Shown here: one piece after another, positions 47,936-59,834 of the stretch
Position numbering within the stretch: the stretch's first letter is position 1
Layout: every line of letters begins with the position of its first letter
Assembly: GCA_020205615.1 (NCBI GenBank)
Contig: CM035162.1
Span: 47,710,076-47,774,075, forward strand
From: Panax quinquefolius
Taxonomy: Eukaryota; Streptophyta; Magnoliopsida; Apiales; Araliaceae
Direction of reading: 5' to 3'
Length of the DNA: 64,000 nucleotides
Translations under genes and position numbers: made by a program
Notes under the pieces: model-generated
Database searches by the model: none
Told to the model about the DNA's origin: nothing
The model's input: the letters and a program-made list of their open reading frames with translations, nothing else

Positions 47936-48425
47936 TGTAATGCCCCCAAATTCAGGTACTTGAAACCCAAACTCAGTGCTTTACGATACCATTTCTATGA
48001 GCGGAATAATACTAATAATAATAACAATAATATAAATATCAAACTTAACTTACATTTATCAGAGTCTAATCCCAAGTACGCAACCTTTACTATGATTCTT
48101 TACATGATATATAATACATATCATTATATTAATAGAGTCTAACTATTACAAAAGATACCATCAAACATATTTTGTTTGCTTTCCTTTTTCACTTGTTCTT
48201 GTCTGAACCTTCGGGTTGATCATGTCTAGCTGAAAACATTTAAATTTAAAGCAAGAATGAGCATTTGGGTGCCCAATAAGTAATAACAATTAGAAATATA
48301 ATTAGCTGAAAGAAATAAATATTTTCTTTGTACATCACTTCTACAACGAATTTATAGTTATGAAGTAAATTGAACCGATAATAATAACATAAAAATTCTA
48401 TCTCAAATTTTTGAAACTACGTATT

Positions 48426-48474
<49 letters not shown>

Positions 48475-48779
48475 AATCGACATACTATGAACATTGTTTT
48501 AAATTTTCGATAAGGTTAGACAGAACTTCATCTGCAAACCATCAGAGCTTACGGGCACGAGGGTGTACATCCCATGGACCCTGTATTGATCAATACTACA
48601 TTACAAGAACGATAAGATCGTTCACTCTGTCCGCCTTGGGCGCATAAAAAGTTTTCCCTTGATAGGGATGTTCATACTTAGTCTGGAATCCGAACCAAAA
48701 TAATTTGATTGGATACAAAAGGTTTTTATCATATTCAACGATATTTCAAATCGTGTCTAGTGATCAAATAGCTTAGGCG

Positions 48780-48831
<52 letters not shown>

Positions 48832-51573
48832 ATGTGATTAAATACAATGATTATCCAAGTGGGGACACTTGTATAACCATATTTCAAAATTAACGAATGT
48901 AATATATATATGAGTTATATAATATAATATTATGTTGATAATCAATGATCGGATATAATATATAATACGACAATACAGCTTAATAATCTAAATACAATAA
49001 TAATATAATTACGAAACTTCTTACTCATGTCCATCAGATAAAGGAAATGTAAATGTAAGATACTTATACGATGCTATAACTTACGAGTTCAGTAACTTAG
49101 TTCTATCTTTATATAACACCTATCAAGAATAAGATCATTTTACTTGATTAGAATAACATATCTCAAAGATATAATATCGCTTATTATATTAACAAGCACA
49201 TAACCTATTCACATTGTCATTACATATGTTTAACAACCATTGAATCACAAATAAACACATATCTAATCAAATTATCTAAGTTCGGATCAATTTAAAACAT
49301 GCTTGCATTGTCTTAATGCAGTTTATCGAGTAATTATCGAGTCTAAGACTCTATCCTATAACTTAATATCACTCGTATTATTTTTAAACGACTTATAATA
49401 ATTTTTAAATATTTATTATAATTTATCGCTGAATTTTCAAACATCTAATCATTATTAAATGAATTAAATATTAAATAATTCTATTATCATTAATATTTAA
49501 TTAATACTAAACTATTAATGAAACCATTGCCAAAATATTAAAGGTATTTATAATAACTTAGAATATTTTTAAAGTATTTATATTACCTTTAAATGATTTT
49601 TAAACATTTAAAATCATTTTCAAATAATTATCATTAATATTAAAGTATTAATGCATTATCTATCAAATTATTAAAAGTCATTAATTATAACTTAAAATAT
49701 TTTAATTCATTAATATCCTTATTAAATGATTTTAAATAAATAAAACCATTTCAAAACTATTTATTTAATATAATTATTAACTAAAATTAATATCATTTAT
49801 TATTTAATTAATATCATTAATATTAAATTATTAATGAAATTATCTTCTAAATATTAAAAGTTATATTTTATAACTTATAATATCTTTAAACAATTTATTA
49901 TCATTTAAAATGATTTTTATAATATTACAATCATTTTTAAAATAATTTGTTTAATATAATTATTAAATAACTTTAACATCATTAATAGTAAATAATGAAT
50001 GAGATTTTCCTTTAAATATTGAAAGTTATATTTTATAACTTAAAATATTTTTAAACTATTTATTTTCATTTAAAATAATTTTTCTAATATTAAAATAATT
50101 TTAAACTAATTTATCTAATATAATTATTAAATAAATCTAATAGCATTAATGTTAAATAATTAATATTTTTCATGACAAAATATCAAAAGTTATATTTATA
50201 ACTTAAAATACTTTTATAACCTTTAAATCATTTTTCTATAATTTTTAAATCATTAATTCTATTTTTCATAATTTATTTAATATATTCAATAAATAACTTA
50301 ATTATCAATAATATTAATTAATTAATTAAATTCATCACAAAATATTAGAAGTTATCAAAATAACTTAAATTATTTTCTTATACCATAATATAATTTTAAA
50401 TGTTTTTCATGTATTAAAATCATTTTTAAATAATTTATTTAATATTATAATTAAATAAATTAAATACTTTTAATATTCCAAAAATATTAAATATTTATGA
50501 AATATATTCAAAATAATTAAAAACTAATTTTTAGATTTTATAATAATTTATTTTGTATTTTTAATAATTAAAAACTAATTTTTCTATTTATTTAATAAAA
50601 ATAATTAATTTTAAAAATATACTGTCGCTAAAGACTGCCTATAGCGACATAACCGTCTCTATATGTGTTCTTCATATTGTTGAGCATTCATATGGCAGTT
50701 TCGACTTGCCTTCTTTGACCAAGTGTAAATCAGTGTGTATTGTGTTTATGGGAATGATTCTGGTCATAACGTGTAGTAATAGTACCGTACTACAAGCTCC
50801 AACAATCAACAAGATCAAACAGTATCGAACTAAGGAGATCTAAGTCTCCAAAGTACTTATCAGAGCTGATCTGGGTTTCTGGGTAACCCAGAAACCCATA
50901 TAGTTTCATGGTGTCGTTTTGAGGCTCGATTATCATTATGTTCTGGTAATCAAAATGATATTATTAATGTTTAAATGTATACTACATGTGTCAAGGAACA
51001 ATTATAAATCATGATCTCAGTCCAATAACATCAGATTCGTAAGATATGATACAGTCAACCATTGTCAGAAACTTTGTCTAACAATTTTTTGGGTTTATCC
51101 CAGAAACGTAAAACAGTGCGAGTGGTCTAGTTTGACCACCTATTACATTCGATATGTTGATGTTATAAGGTATCTAAAGGCATGTAACTATAATACAGAC
51201 AACAGGCTACACATATATTACTACAAAAACAACAAACTACGTAACACCCGACAAATATTAGCTTTGAAACATGTTGTCAAACGCTGTTCATACGTTCTGG
51301 GTTACCCCAAATTCTACTCGGTCATGGTCGGTCAACGACCTTTGACCATCAATATCTATCAATCCATACATGATCTGGCCCTTCTATGAGTTGCATAACA
51401 CAGATCTGATGACATACTACAAGCATCAACCTTTAAACAACAAATCACATAAACAGGATGAGAGTTACAGGGTCTGACATTCGTTGTTAGACCACAAATT
51501 TTTTTCCCCAGATTTTGAAAAACTTAAATTTCGAGCACTTTGATGTTGTAGATCTAACATGTGCCAACCCAGA
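47936..51573 (-). repeat. 5' LTR of long-LTR element, part 1
   Basis: Matches 41006-44520 of the 3' LTR. Two (TA)n runs (about 48429-48472 and 48785-48829) are much longer than at the same sites in the other LTR. It breaks at CCAGA (51569-51573), the TSD of the nested Tekay element. Confidence 0.9.
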
Positions 51574-52118
51574 TGTGAGACCCCAGATTTTATCAATAAA
51601 GATTTAAATTTTGTCGAAATAATTTTTTAATATTATGGTGTGAATTTAAGATAATATTATAGTTGTGGGTAGTATTTATAAATTTTGCAAAGTATGCAAG
51701 TGATTATATTATATTCGATTGGTCGGGGAATATTCGGTTTAGCGGGAATATTCGTACAACTACTCAATCATTGGTGGACCCACAATGTAATTATTGTCGG
51801 ATTGAGAAAACGACAAAATATATTTTATTGAAATAACGGCGGAAGTTTTACCGTTGATCTTCGTTGAACTACTTTCGGTAGTAAAAGTACAAAGAATACG
51901 TGTGGTTGCATAGTAGCACCAGTATTGATTATTGATGCTTATGTGAAGTCACTCGGTTTGATTCCATTATTGTCGATTAATAATATGAATTATTATAGCG
52001 ATAATGACGTTTTGTTTTATTCATATTATTAACGTAATAAAACAGAAACATCTTTTTATATAAAACAGAATACTTTATTAAAGTTATTCTATAAATAGAA
52101 TATATTATATTTTATTAT

Positions 52119-52186
52119 GCATAGTGTTGCATAGTGTTTTGCATAGTGTTTTGCATAGTGTTGCATAGTGTTTGCATAGTAAAATA
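52119..52186 (+). repeat. U3 GCATAGTGTTT tandem repeats
   Basis: Five to six units of about 11-14 bp, about 120 bp upstream of the TATA box. Also at 57881-57945 and, inverted, in both LTRs of the 30967 element. Confidence 0.8.
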
Positions 52187-52308
52187 TTTTTATATAAATA
52201 GAATATATGATATTTTATTTAAAAGATTTTGCTTTAAATATGGACCGTCAGATTAAAGTAAATCAATCTGGACCGTTCATGGATTAATTACTATGCATTC
52301 TATTTTCC

Positions 52309-52317
52309 TATAAATAG
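52309..52317 (+). promoter_or_regulatory. TATA box, 5' LTR of Tekay derivative
   Basis: TATAAATAG followed by AAGCTCATTCCTTC; the same in the 3' LTR at 58073-58081. Confidence 0.65.
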
Positions 52318-54025
52318 AAGCTCATTCCTTCATTATTTTCTTACGAATTCACTGAAACTCTAGAGAGAGAAATTATAGAGAGAAGCTATAGAGAGAAAAT
52401 CTATAGAGAGAAAGAAGAAGAGTATTCTGGTACTTCACTACTTTGATATCCAGTGTCTTTTACGGTAAGGGATATTATTTGTTGTACCCGTAAGTGGTGT
52501 TATTCTTTCTTATTCATGAAGAGAACTTCATTATTCCATTCATTATTATTATGTTGGAATAACTTTTGTAAAAGTGGTATACCCTATATACATAACTTTG
52601 TATATATGCGGCGTACCCTATACTTGGTGAAATCCTTATGTTATTCCATTCTTATTTATTACATTGGAATAACCCGTATCTGCTGGAATCCCTTATACTT
52701 GGTGATCTTCTTACATTATTCCATTCTTTATTATTACATTGGAATATCACATGCGTGTGTGTTTTACACCTAATTCGGTTCCATTGTTTATTATTCCGTA
52801 TTTATTATTCTCGCTTGGAATATCATGTATACGTGTGTTTTACACCTGGACCGGTTCCATTGTTTATTATTCAACATTTATTATTACATTGGATCATCCT
52901 GTTGGTGTGAATTTCACGACTGGTTCCGTTATTATTATTATTCTGTTGGAATAACTTTTGCTGTCGCGGTCTATCGCATGCATGGTGATTTCTTTTGTTA
53001 TTCCATTCTTTATTATACCTAGTTGGTTAAAACTTTTGACTTCTATACTCCATGAAATTAGTAGAATATCCTTGATATTTGCGTTTCATCCAAAGATATC
53101 TTTCATGGAAATATTCTTCCGATCATTCTTGAATTTTACTCAATGTAATGTAAGATCTTGTTGACAATTTGGACGTTAAAAATTCTGGATAAAATAATTC
53201 TTGAACTTGTTTTATTGAATTCTTATATCATTGTCATCATCCTCATGTTATATTATGTTATCTTTGGCTTACGTGCATAGATGAACTTAGTATGATTATG
53301 ACGAGGATCATTCGGTATAATCATGGCTTGATATAAATGATGTGACAAAAGTCCTCGATGATGCGGAATGCGATGATGGATAGTTTTTGGTATGATTATG
53401 ACCGGGGGTGATTCGGTATAGTCATGACCATTGATAATTTGATGAAAATCCTTGGCCGTGATACGGGGATGATTAGATATTGTGGTTTATTCATTAAAGC
53501 TGCGTCTTAGTGATAAAAATTGATGAAAACCTTTAAAACCTAAAAGATAGTAGACTTTATTTTCTACTTGACTCTTTTAATGGATTGCGTATTCACTGCA
53601 GATTAAACCGGTTGTCTATTGTATTTTATCGGTTTAACATTGTTGAAGACTATTGATAATTTATTACGCATTATCTTAGTTATAATATTTCTTCTTGGGC
53701 TAGTTGAGCTCACCCTTTCTTTCACTTTATTCTCTTGAGAAATGAGAATATAGTTTGGGACGAGTCGGAAAAAGAGTGATGGTCCCAAAGATAGCATTAG
53801 TAGTCCTCACTATTCTACATTAAATAGTGTGACAATAAATGTAATGAGGACTCCTTGAGTATGGATATTGTCTAAATGACAATATTCCTATTAGAACTCT
53901 CGGTTTATGTATTGTCGTATGTTTCACGACGGATGTATAATTAAGTTTGTATTTGAATTTATGTACCATGTAAGTGGCGACCCAAGATGGGTGGCGTATA
54001 CCTAATTTTTTTGGGGCGTCACGGT

Positions 54026-54036
54026 TGGTATCGAGC
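54026..54036 (+). promoter_or_regulatory. Primer binding site of Tekay derivative
   Basis: TGGTATCGAGC, initiator-tRNA-Met type with one change, just inside the LTR. Confidence 0.75.
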
Positions 54037-54420
54037 TTAGGGATATGATCCTGGCTAAGATGTGAGAATAGTACTAGGAGGGAGAGACAGGGAATACCTT
54101 TCGCTAGTATGACCTACCTAAGTTTATTTGTTATTTAATTGGTCGGTCAGAGTATAGGGATAATATTTGATAGGTATCATTGTGAGGTGCTATCCAGGTT
54201 AAGGGATATAAGTCACAGTTGGTATTAATGTGACGTACTATCCAAGTCTTGGACGAGAATAATGAGCTTTTGAATGATATTTCTATCATTAATAAATTTC
54301 TTGGCGTATTCTTGAAGACTTCTAGCCTACCCTAGAACGTGAAATCGAATTTTGTATTGACCCCAAAGATAAAAAAACCCATTTCTTAAACCCTCAAATA
54401 TTTCTTCAACTAAAAGGATC
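54037..54420 (+). pseudogene. Tekay pol scar with RT deletion junction
   Basis: CTTGGCGTATTCTTGAAGAC and GCCTACCCTAGAACGTGAAA correspond to the pre-RT segment [14 protein letters not shown]. After AACCCATTTCT the sequence passes directly to CCTCAAATATTTCTTC of RNase H. The same join exists at about 22681-22710. No protein can be made. Confidence 0.75.
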
Positions 54421-55564
54421 TGTTTACGATGATTATGATGAAAGTCATAATAAAAGCATTGGACTAATGAAAATCATGGGTATATGAAGTATTAGTAAGT
54501 GTTATGATGAGTTATGTTGGTTATTATGTGAAAACATGAAAGTTTCTTAGAAATCACAAAGAGTTGAAAATCAGATTTTGGTGAAAAACGTAAAATGAAA
54601 TTCAATTGACTATATCTCCTATTATATTTTGAATTTTTGAGTGTGGTCAAGTCTTAGAGTTGGATCTATGAGTTACCTAACTAATCCAAGTGGAATCACT
54701 GGAAAAGGTGTTGTAGATTTTTGTGTGGACTGATTTTAGCAAAGGAGTGCAAAACCGCAAAAACCTAAAAAAAGGTCACGCCATGATTTTAGAGGGGCTG
54801 TTTCGGCCACTTAAATTATGATAAAAATTCTGGCCTTTTGGGACATGAAAGCATATGGTATAAAGTATCTCCTGTCCAAAAATAAGCTCATTCTGACTTA
54901 AAATGAGCAAGATATGACTATTTCAATATTTAGGTTTTTCCGACGAAAAATGCTATAATCGGAGTTCTACAACTCCGATGACCATGAAATTTAAACTGGA
55001 GGCTCACATTAACATGTGTAAGGTCCTGCCAAGATTTGGGAATTTTTGGAGTTAAACTTGAGGTAGCTAATTTCTTAAGGAATTAATTAGAAATTGATTT
55101 TTCAAAATAGTAAATGAATTTTAAAAATTCGAGAAAATATATTTTCATTATGGGACTATATTATGCTAAATCCCAGAAAAGAAATATTTTTGGGACTGAT
55201 TTGGTATTTTCATGAAAATAGTTTAATTACTGAAACATATGAGTTAAATATGTTATGTGAAGTAACAAGGTTGAAAATAGGATTTTATGGCTGTAGAATC
55301 CTATATAGAGTATATGCATATTTTTTTTGAGGATTTCATAATTGGTGATGATATCTTATGAGTATGAAATTTTGAATGATTAAATTATATGGTAAAGCGT
55401 AAACAATTGAGATAAATTGTTTATAAATTTAAGAAGTGATTAAAATATTGTTATAATATTAATGATATTAGATTATGAGATTATTAAGTGATTGATAACA
55501 TGGGGATATTCTTGAATCTGGATAAATTATATTATAAATGTTTAATATTTATCATTTATCTCAT
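54421..55564 (+). other. Unassigned internal filler of Tekay derivative
   Basis: About 1.1 kb without recognised coding sequence or similarity to the other internal regions of this window. Composition is like LTR U3/leader DNA. Confidence 0.5.
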
Positions 55565-57170
55565 TTGATTGATTCTTTATATCGGTATCCTCATGTTTAT
55601 ATTATGTTGAAAGTCATCTCGTGGCTTTGTAGTGCATAGATGGACTTGGTATGATTATGACCGTGGATTGTTCTAGTATAATCATAACCGTAATTGAAAA
55701 ACACGATTATCTTTGGCCGTAGTGCATGGATAATTTGTGGTCGTGATACTAATGAATACACGATTATCTTTGGTAGTAGTGCATGGATAATTTGTGGTCG
55801 TGATACTAATGAATACACGATTATCTTTGGCCATAGTGCATAGATAATTTGTGGTCGTGATACTAATTAATACACGATTATCTTTGGTAGTAGTGCATGG
55901 ATAATTTGTGGTCGTGATACTAATGAATACACGATTATCTTTGGTAGTAGTGCATGGATAATTTGTGGTCGTGATACTAATGAATACACGATTATCTTTG
56001 GTCGTAGTGCATGGATAATTTGTGGTCGTGATACTAATGAATACACGATTATCTTTGGTAGTAGTGCATAGATAATTTGTGGTCGTGATACTAATGAATA
56101 CACGATTATCTTTGGCGGTAGTGCATGGATAATTTGTGGTCGTGATACTAATGAATACACGATTATCTTTGGTAGTAGTGCATAGATAATTTGTGGTCGT
56201 TAATACTAATGAATACACGATTATCTTTGGTAGTAGTGCATGGATAATTTGTGGTCGTGATACTAATGAATACACGATTATCTTTGGTAGTAGTGCATGG
56301 ATAATTTGTTGTCGTGATACTAATGAATACACGATTATCTTTGGTCGTAGTGCATGGATAATTTGTGATCGTGATACTAATGAATACACGATTATCTTTG
56401 GCCATAGTGCATGGATAATTTGTGGTCGTGATACTAATGAATACACGATTATCTTTGGCCGTAGTGCATGGATAATTTGTGGTCGTGATACTAATGAATA
56501 CATGATTATCTTTGGTCGTAGTGCATGGATAATTTGTGGTCGTGATACTAATGAATACACGATTATCTTTGGTAGCGGTGCATGGATAATTTGTGGTCGT
56601 GATACTAATGAATACACGATTATCTTTGGTAGTAGTGCATGGATAATTTGTGGTCGTGATACTAATGAATACACGATTATCTTTGGTAGTAGTGCATGGA
56701 TAATTTGTGGTCGTGATACTAATGAATACACGATTATCTTTGGTCGTAGTGCATGGATAATTTGTGGTCGTGATACTAATGAATACACGATTATCTTTGG
56801 CCGTAGTGCATGGATAATTTGTGGTCGTGATACTAATGAATACACGATTATCTGTGGCCGTAGTGCATGGATAATTCGTGGTCGTGATACTAATGAATAT
56901 CCTTTGCCTGTAGTGCAGGGATGATTCGATGATATGGATTAATTATTGAGATTAGTCTCAGCAATGAAATATTAATTCATGGATGTGGTAAAAGTCATCT
57001 TTGGTCGTAGTGCATTGATAGACTTGGTATGATTATGACCAAGGATTATTCGGTATAATCATGATCGTAATTGAAAACACGAATATCCTTGGCCAGTAGT
57101 GCATGGATAATTCGTGGTCGTGATACTATTAAGCCGCGTCTCAGCATTATTGGTTTTACAGTTGTATATC
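55565..57170 (+). repeat. LTR-derived block with 57-bp minisatellite
   Basis: The edges (about 55565-55710 and 56990-57150) resemble the LTR stretch at about 59035-59240 (CATCCTCATGTTATATTATG, TGCATAGATG, GTATGATTATGACC). Between them is a perfect-period array. Confidence 0.75.
55704..56900 (+). repeat. 57-bp minisatellite, about 21 copies
   Basis: Unit core: CGATTATCTTTGG, GTAGTGCATGGATAATTTG, TGGTCGTGATACTAATGAA. CGATTAT recurs every 57 bp from 55704 to 56844. Because 57 is a multiple of 3, both strands stay open for hundreds of codons with a 19-aa periodicity. I judge these frames not to be genes. Confidence 0.95.
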
Positions 57171-57319
57171 TTTAGCCTGTAGTGCAAAGATGAATTGTTA
57201 ATGAATATCTTTGGCCGGATTGTAAAGATGAATTTAATGTTTTCAACGATAAAGGTATTCAAGGTATCCTCACCTCTTATCATACCAGGTACGTACCCTA
57301 ATTTCGAGGGCAAAATTCC

Positions 57320-57334
57320 ATAAGGAGGGGAGAT
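57320..57334 (+). promoter_or_regulatory. Polypurine tract of Tekay derivative
   Basis: ATAAGGAGGGGAGAT directly before TGTGAGACCCC. Confidence 0.8.
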
Positions 57335-59834
57335 TGTGAGACCCCAGATTTTATCAATAAAGATTTAAATTTTGTCGAAATAATTTTTAATATTATGGTG
57401 TGAATTTAAGATAATATTATAGTTGTGGGTAGTATTTATAAATTTTGCAAAGTATGCAAGTGATTATATTATATTCGATTGGTCGGGGAATATTCGGTTT
57501 AGCGCGGGAATATTCGTGCAACTACCAATCATTGGTGGACCCCATTAATAGAATTATTGTCGGATTGAGAAAACGACAAAAATATTTTATTGAAATAACT
57601 ATGGGAAGTTTTACCGTTGATCTTGTTGAACTACTCGGTAGTAAAAGTACGATGTCGTGTGGTTTGCGTAGTAGTAGCACACGGTATTGATTATTGATGC
57701 TTATGTGAGAAGTCACTCAGTTTGATTCCATTATTGTCGATTAATAATATGAATTATTATAGCGATAATGACGTTTTGTTTTATTCGTATTATTAACGTA
57801 ATAAAACATAAACATCTTTTATATAAAATGAATACTTTATTAATGTTATTCTATAAATAGAATATATTATATTTTATTATGCATTGTCTTTGCATAGTGT
57901 TTTTACATAGTGTTTTGCATAGTGTTGCATAGTGTTTGCATAGTAAAATGTTTTTATATAAATAGAATATATGATATTTTATTTAAAAGATTTTGCTTTA
58001 AATATGGACCGTCAGATTAAAGTAAATCAATCTGGACCGTTCATGGATTAATTACTATGCATTCTATTTTCCTATAAATAGAAGCTCATTCCTTCATTAT
58101 TTTCTTACGAATTCACTGAAACTCTAGAGAGAGAAATTATAGAGAGAAGCTATAGAGAGAAAGAAGAAGAGTATTTTGGTACTTCACTACTTTGATATCC
58201 AGTATCTTTTACGGTAAGGGATATTATTTGTTGTACCCGTAAGGGGTGTTATTCTTTCTTATTCATGAAGAGAACTTCATTATTCCATTCATTATTATTA
58301 CATTGGAATAACTCTCAGTAAAAGTGGTATACCCTATACATAACTTTGTATATACGGCATACCCTATACTTGGTGAAATCTTTATGTTATTCCATTCTTA
58401 TTTATTACATTGGAATAACTTTTGTATATCTGGAATCCCCTATACTTGGTGATCTTCTACATTATTCCATTCTTTATTATTCTGTTGGAATATCACATGC
58501 GTGTGTTTTACACCTGGACACAGTTCCATTGTTTATTATTAAAGTATTTATTATTACATTTGGAATATCACATGCATGTGTTTTACACCCGGACTGGTTC
58601 CATTGTTAATTATTCACATTTATTATTACATTGGAATATCACATGCATGTGTTTCTGCAGGACACAGTTCCATTGTTTATTATTCAAAGATTTATTATTA
58701 CATTTGGATCATCACGCTTGGCAGTGAATTTCACGACCTAGTTCCGTTATTATTATTCTCATTGGAATAACTTTTGCTTTTGTCGATCTATCGCATGCAT
58801 GGTGATTTCTTTTGTTATTCCATTCTTTATTATACCTAGTTGGTTAAAACTTTGACTTCTATACTCCATGAAATTAGTAGAATATCCTTGATATTTGAGT
58901 TTCATCCAGTATCTTTTCATGGAAATATTCTTCCCGATCATTCTTGAATTTTACTCAATGAGCAGATATCTTGTTGACAATTTGGACGTTAAAATTCTGG
59001 ATAAAATAATTCTTGAACTTGTTTTATTGAATTCTTATATCATTGTCATCATCCTCATGTTATATTATGTTATCTTTGGCTTACGTGCATAGATGAACTT
59101 AGTATGATTATGACCGAGGATCATTCGGTATAATCATGACTTGATATAAATGATGTGACAAAAGTCCTCGGTGGCTCATAATGCACGGTGATGGATAGTT
59201 TTGGTATGATTATGACCACGGGGTGATTCAAGATAGTCATGACCATTGATAATTTGATGAAAATCCATGGCCGTGGTACGAGGATGATTAGATATTGTGG
59301 TTTATTCATTAAACCGAGTTTTAGTGATAAAATTGATGAAAACCTTTTAAAACCTAAAAGATAGTAGACTTTATTTTTACTTGACTCTTTTAATGGATTG
59401 CATATTCCACTGAGTTAAACCGGTTGTCTATTGTATTTTATCGGTTTAACATTGTTGAAGACTATTGATAATTTATTATGCATTATCTTAGTTATAATAT
59501 TTCTTCTTTGGGCTAGTTGAGCTCACCCTTTCTTTCACTTTTTCTCTTGAGAAATGAGAATATAGGTTTGGACGAGTCCCGGAAAAAAGAGTGATGGTCC
59601 CAAAGATAGCATTAGTAGTCCTCACTATTACATTAAATAGTGTGACAATAAATGTAATGAGGACTCCTTGAGTATGGATATTGTCTAAATGACAATATTC
59701 CTATTAGAACTCTCAGTTTATGTATTGTCGTATGTTACACGACAGATGTATAATTAAGTTTGTATTTGAATTTATGTACCATGTAAGTGGCGACCCAAGA
59801 TGGGTGACGTATACCTAATTTTGGTGGCGTCACA
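57335..59834 (+). repeat. 3' LTR of Tekay derivative
   Basis: Same structure as the 5' LTR, ending GGTGGCGTCACA, with TATA box at 58073-58081. Confidence 0.9.

Larger units (their letters stand above)
51574..54022 (+). repeat. 5' LTR of Tekay derivative
   Basis: TGTGAGACCCCAGATT..GGGGCGTCAC. U3 has GCATAGTGTTT repeats (52119-52186) before a TATA box (52309). The transcribed part has 55-80-bp units anchored on ATTACATTGGAATA (52540-52960). Frames across these units are not genes. Confidence 0.9.
51574..59834 (+). mobile_element. Tekay-type deletion derivative with minisatellite
   Basis: LTRs 51574-54022 and 57335-59834 (both about 2.45-2.5 kb, near-identical in long stretches) flank 3.3 kb of internal DNA. 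A perfect TSD CCAGA is at 51569-51573 and 59835-59839. PBS and polypurine tract are intact, but there is no usable gag or pol. It is the youngest clear insertion in the window, being inside the 5' LTR of another element. Confidence 0.9.

Noticed and set aside
47795..48142. 115-codon frame at the PBS/LTR border
   Set aside because: It crosses the PBS and LTR end of the - strand element on the opposite strand. Chance frame.
55704..56900. CRISPR-like array
   Set aside because: Units are contiguous with no unique spacers, and the DNA is a plant retroelement.
55682..56924. Long repetitive open frames on both strands (387 and 243 codons)
   Set aside because: They follow from a stop-free 57-bp tandem repeat (57 is a multiple of 3). 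No start context, no known domain, and both strands open at once.
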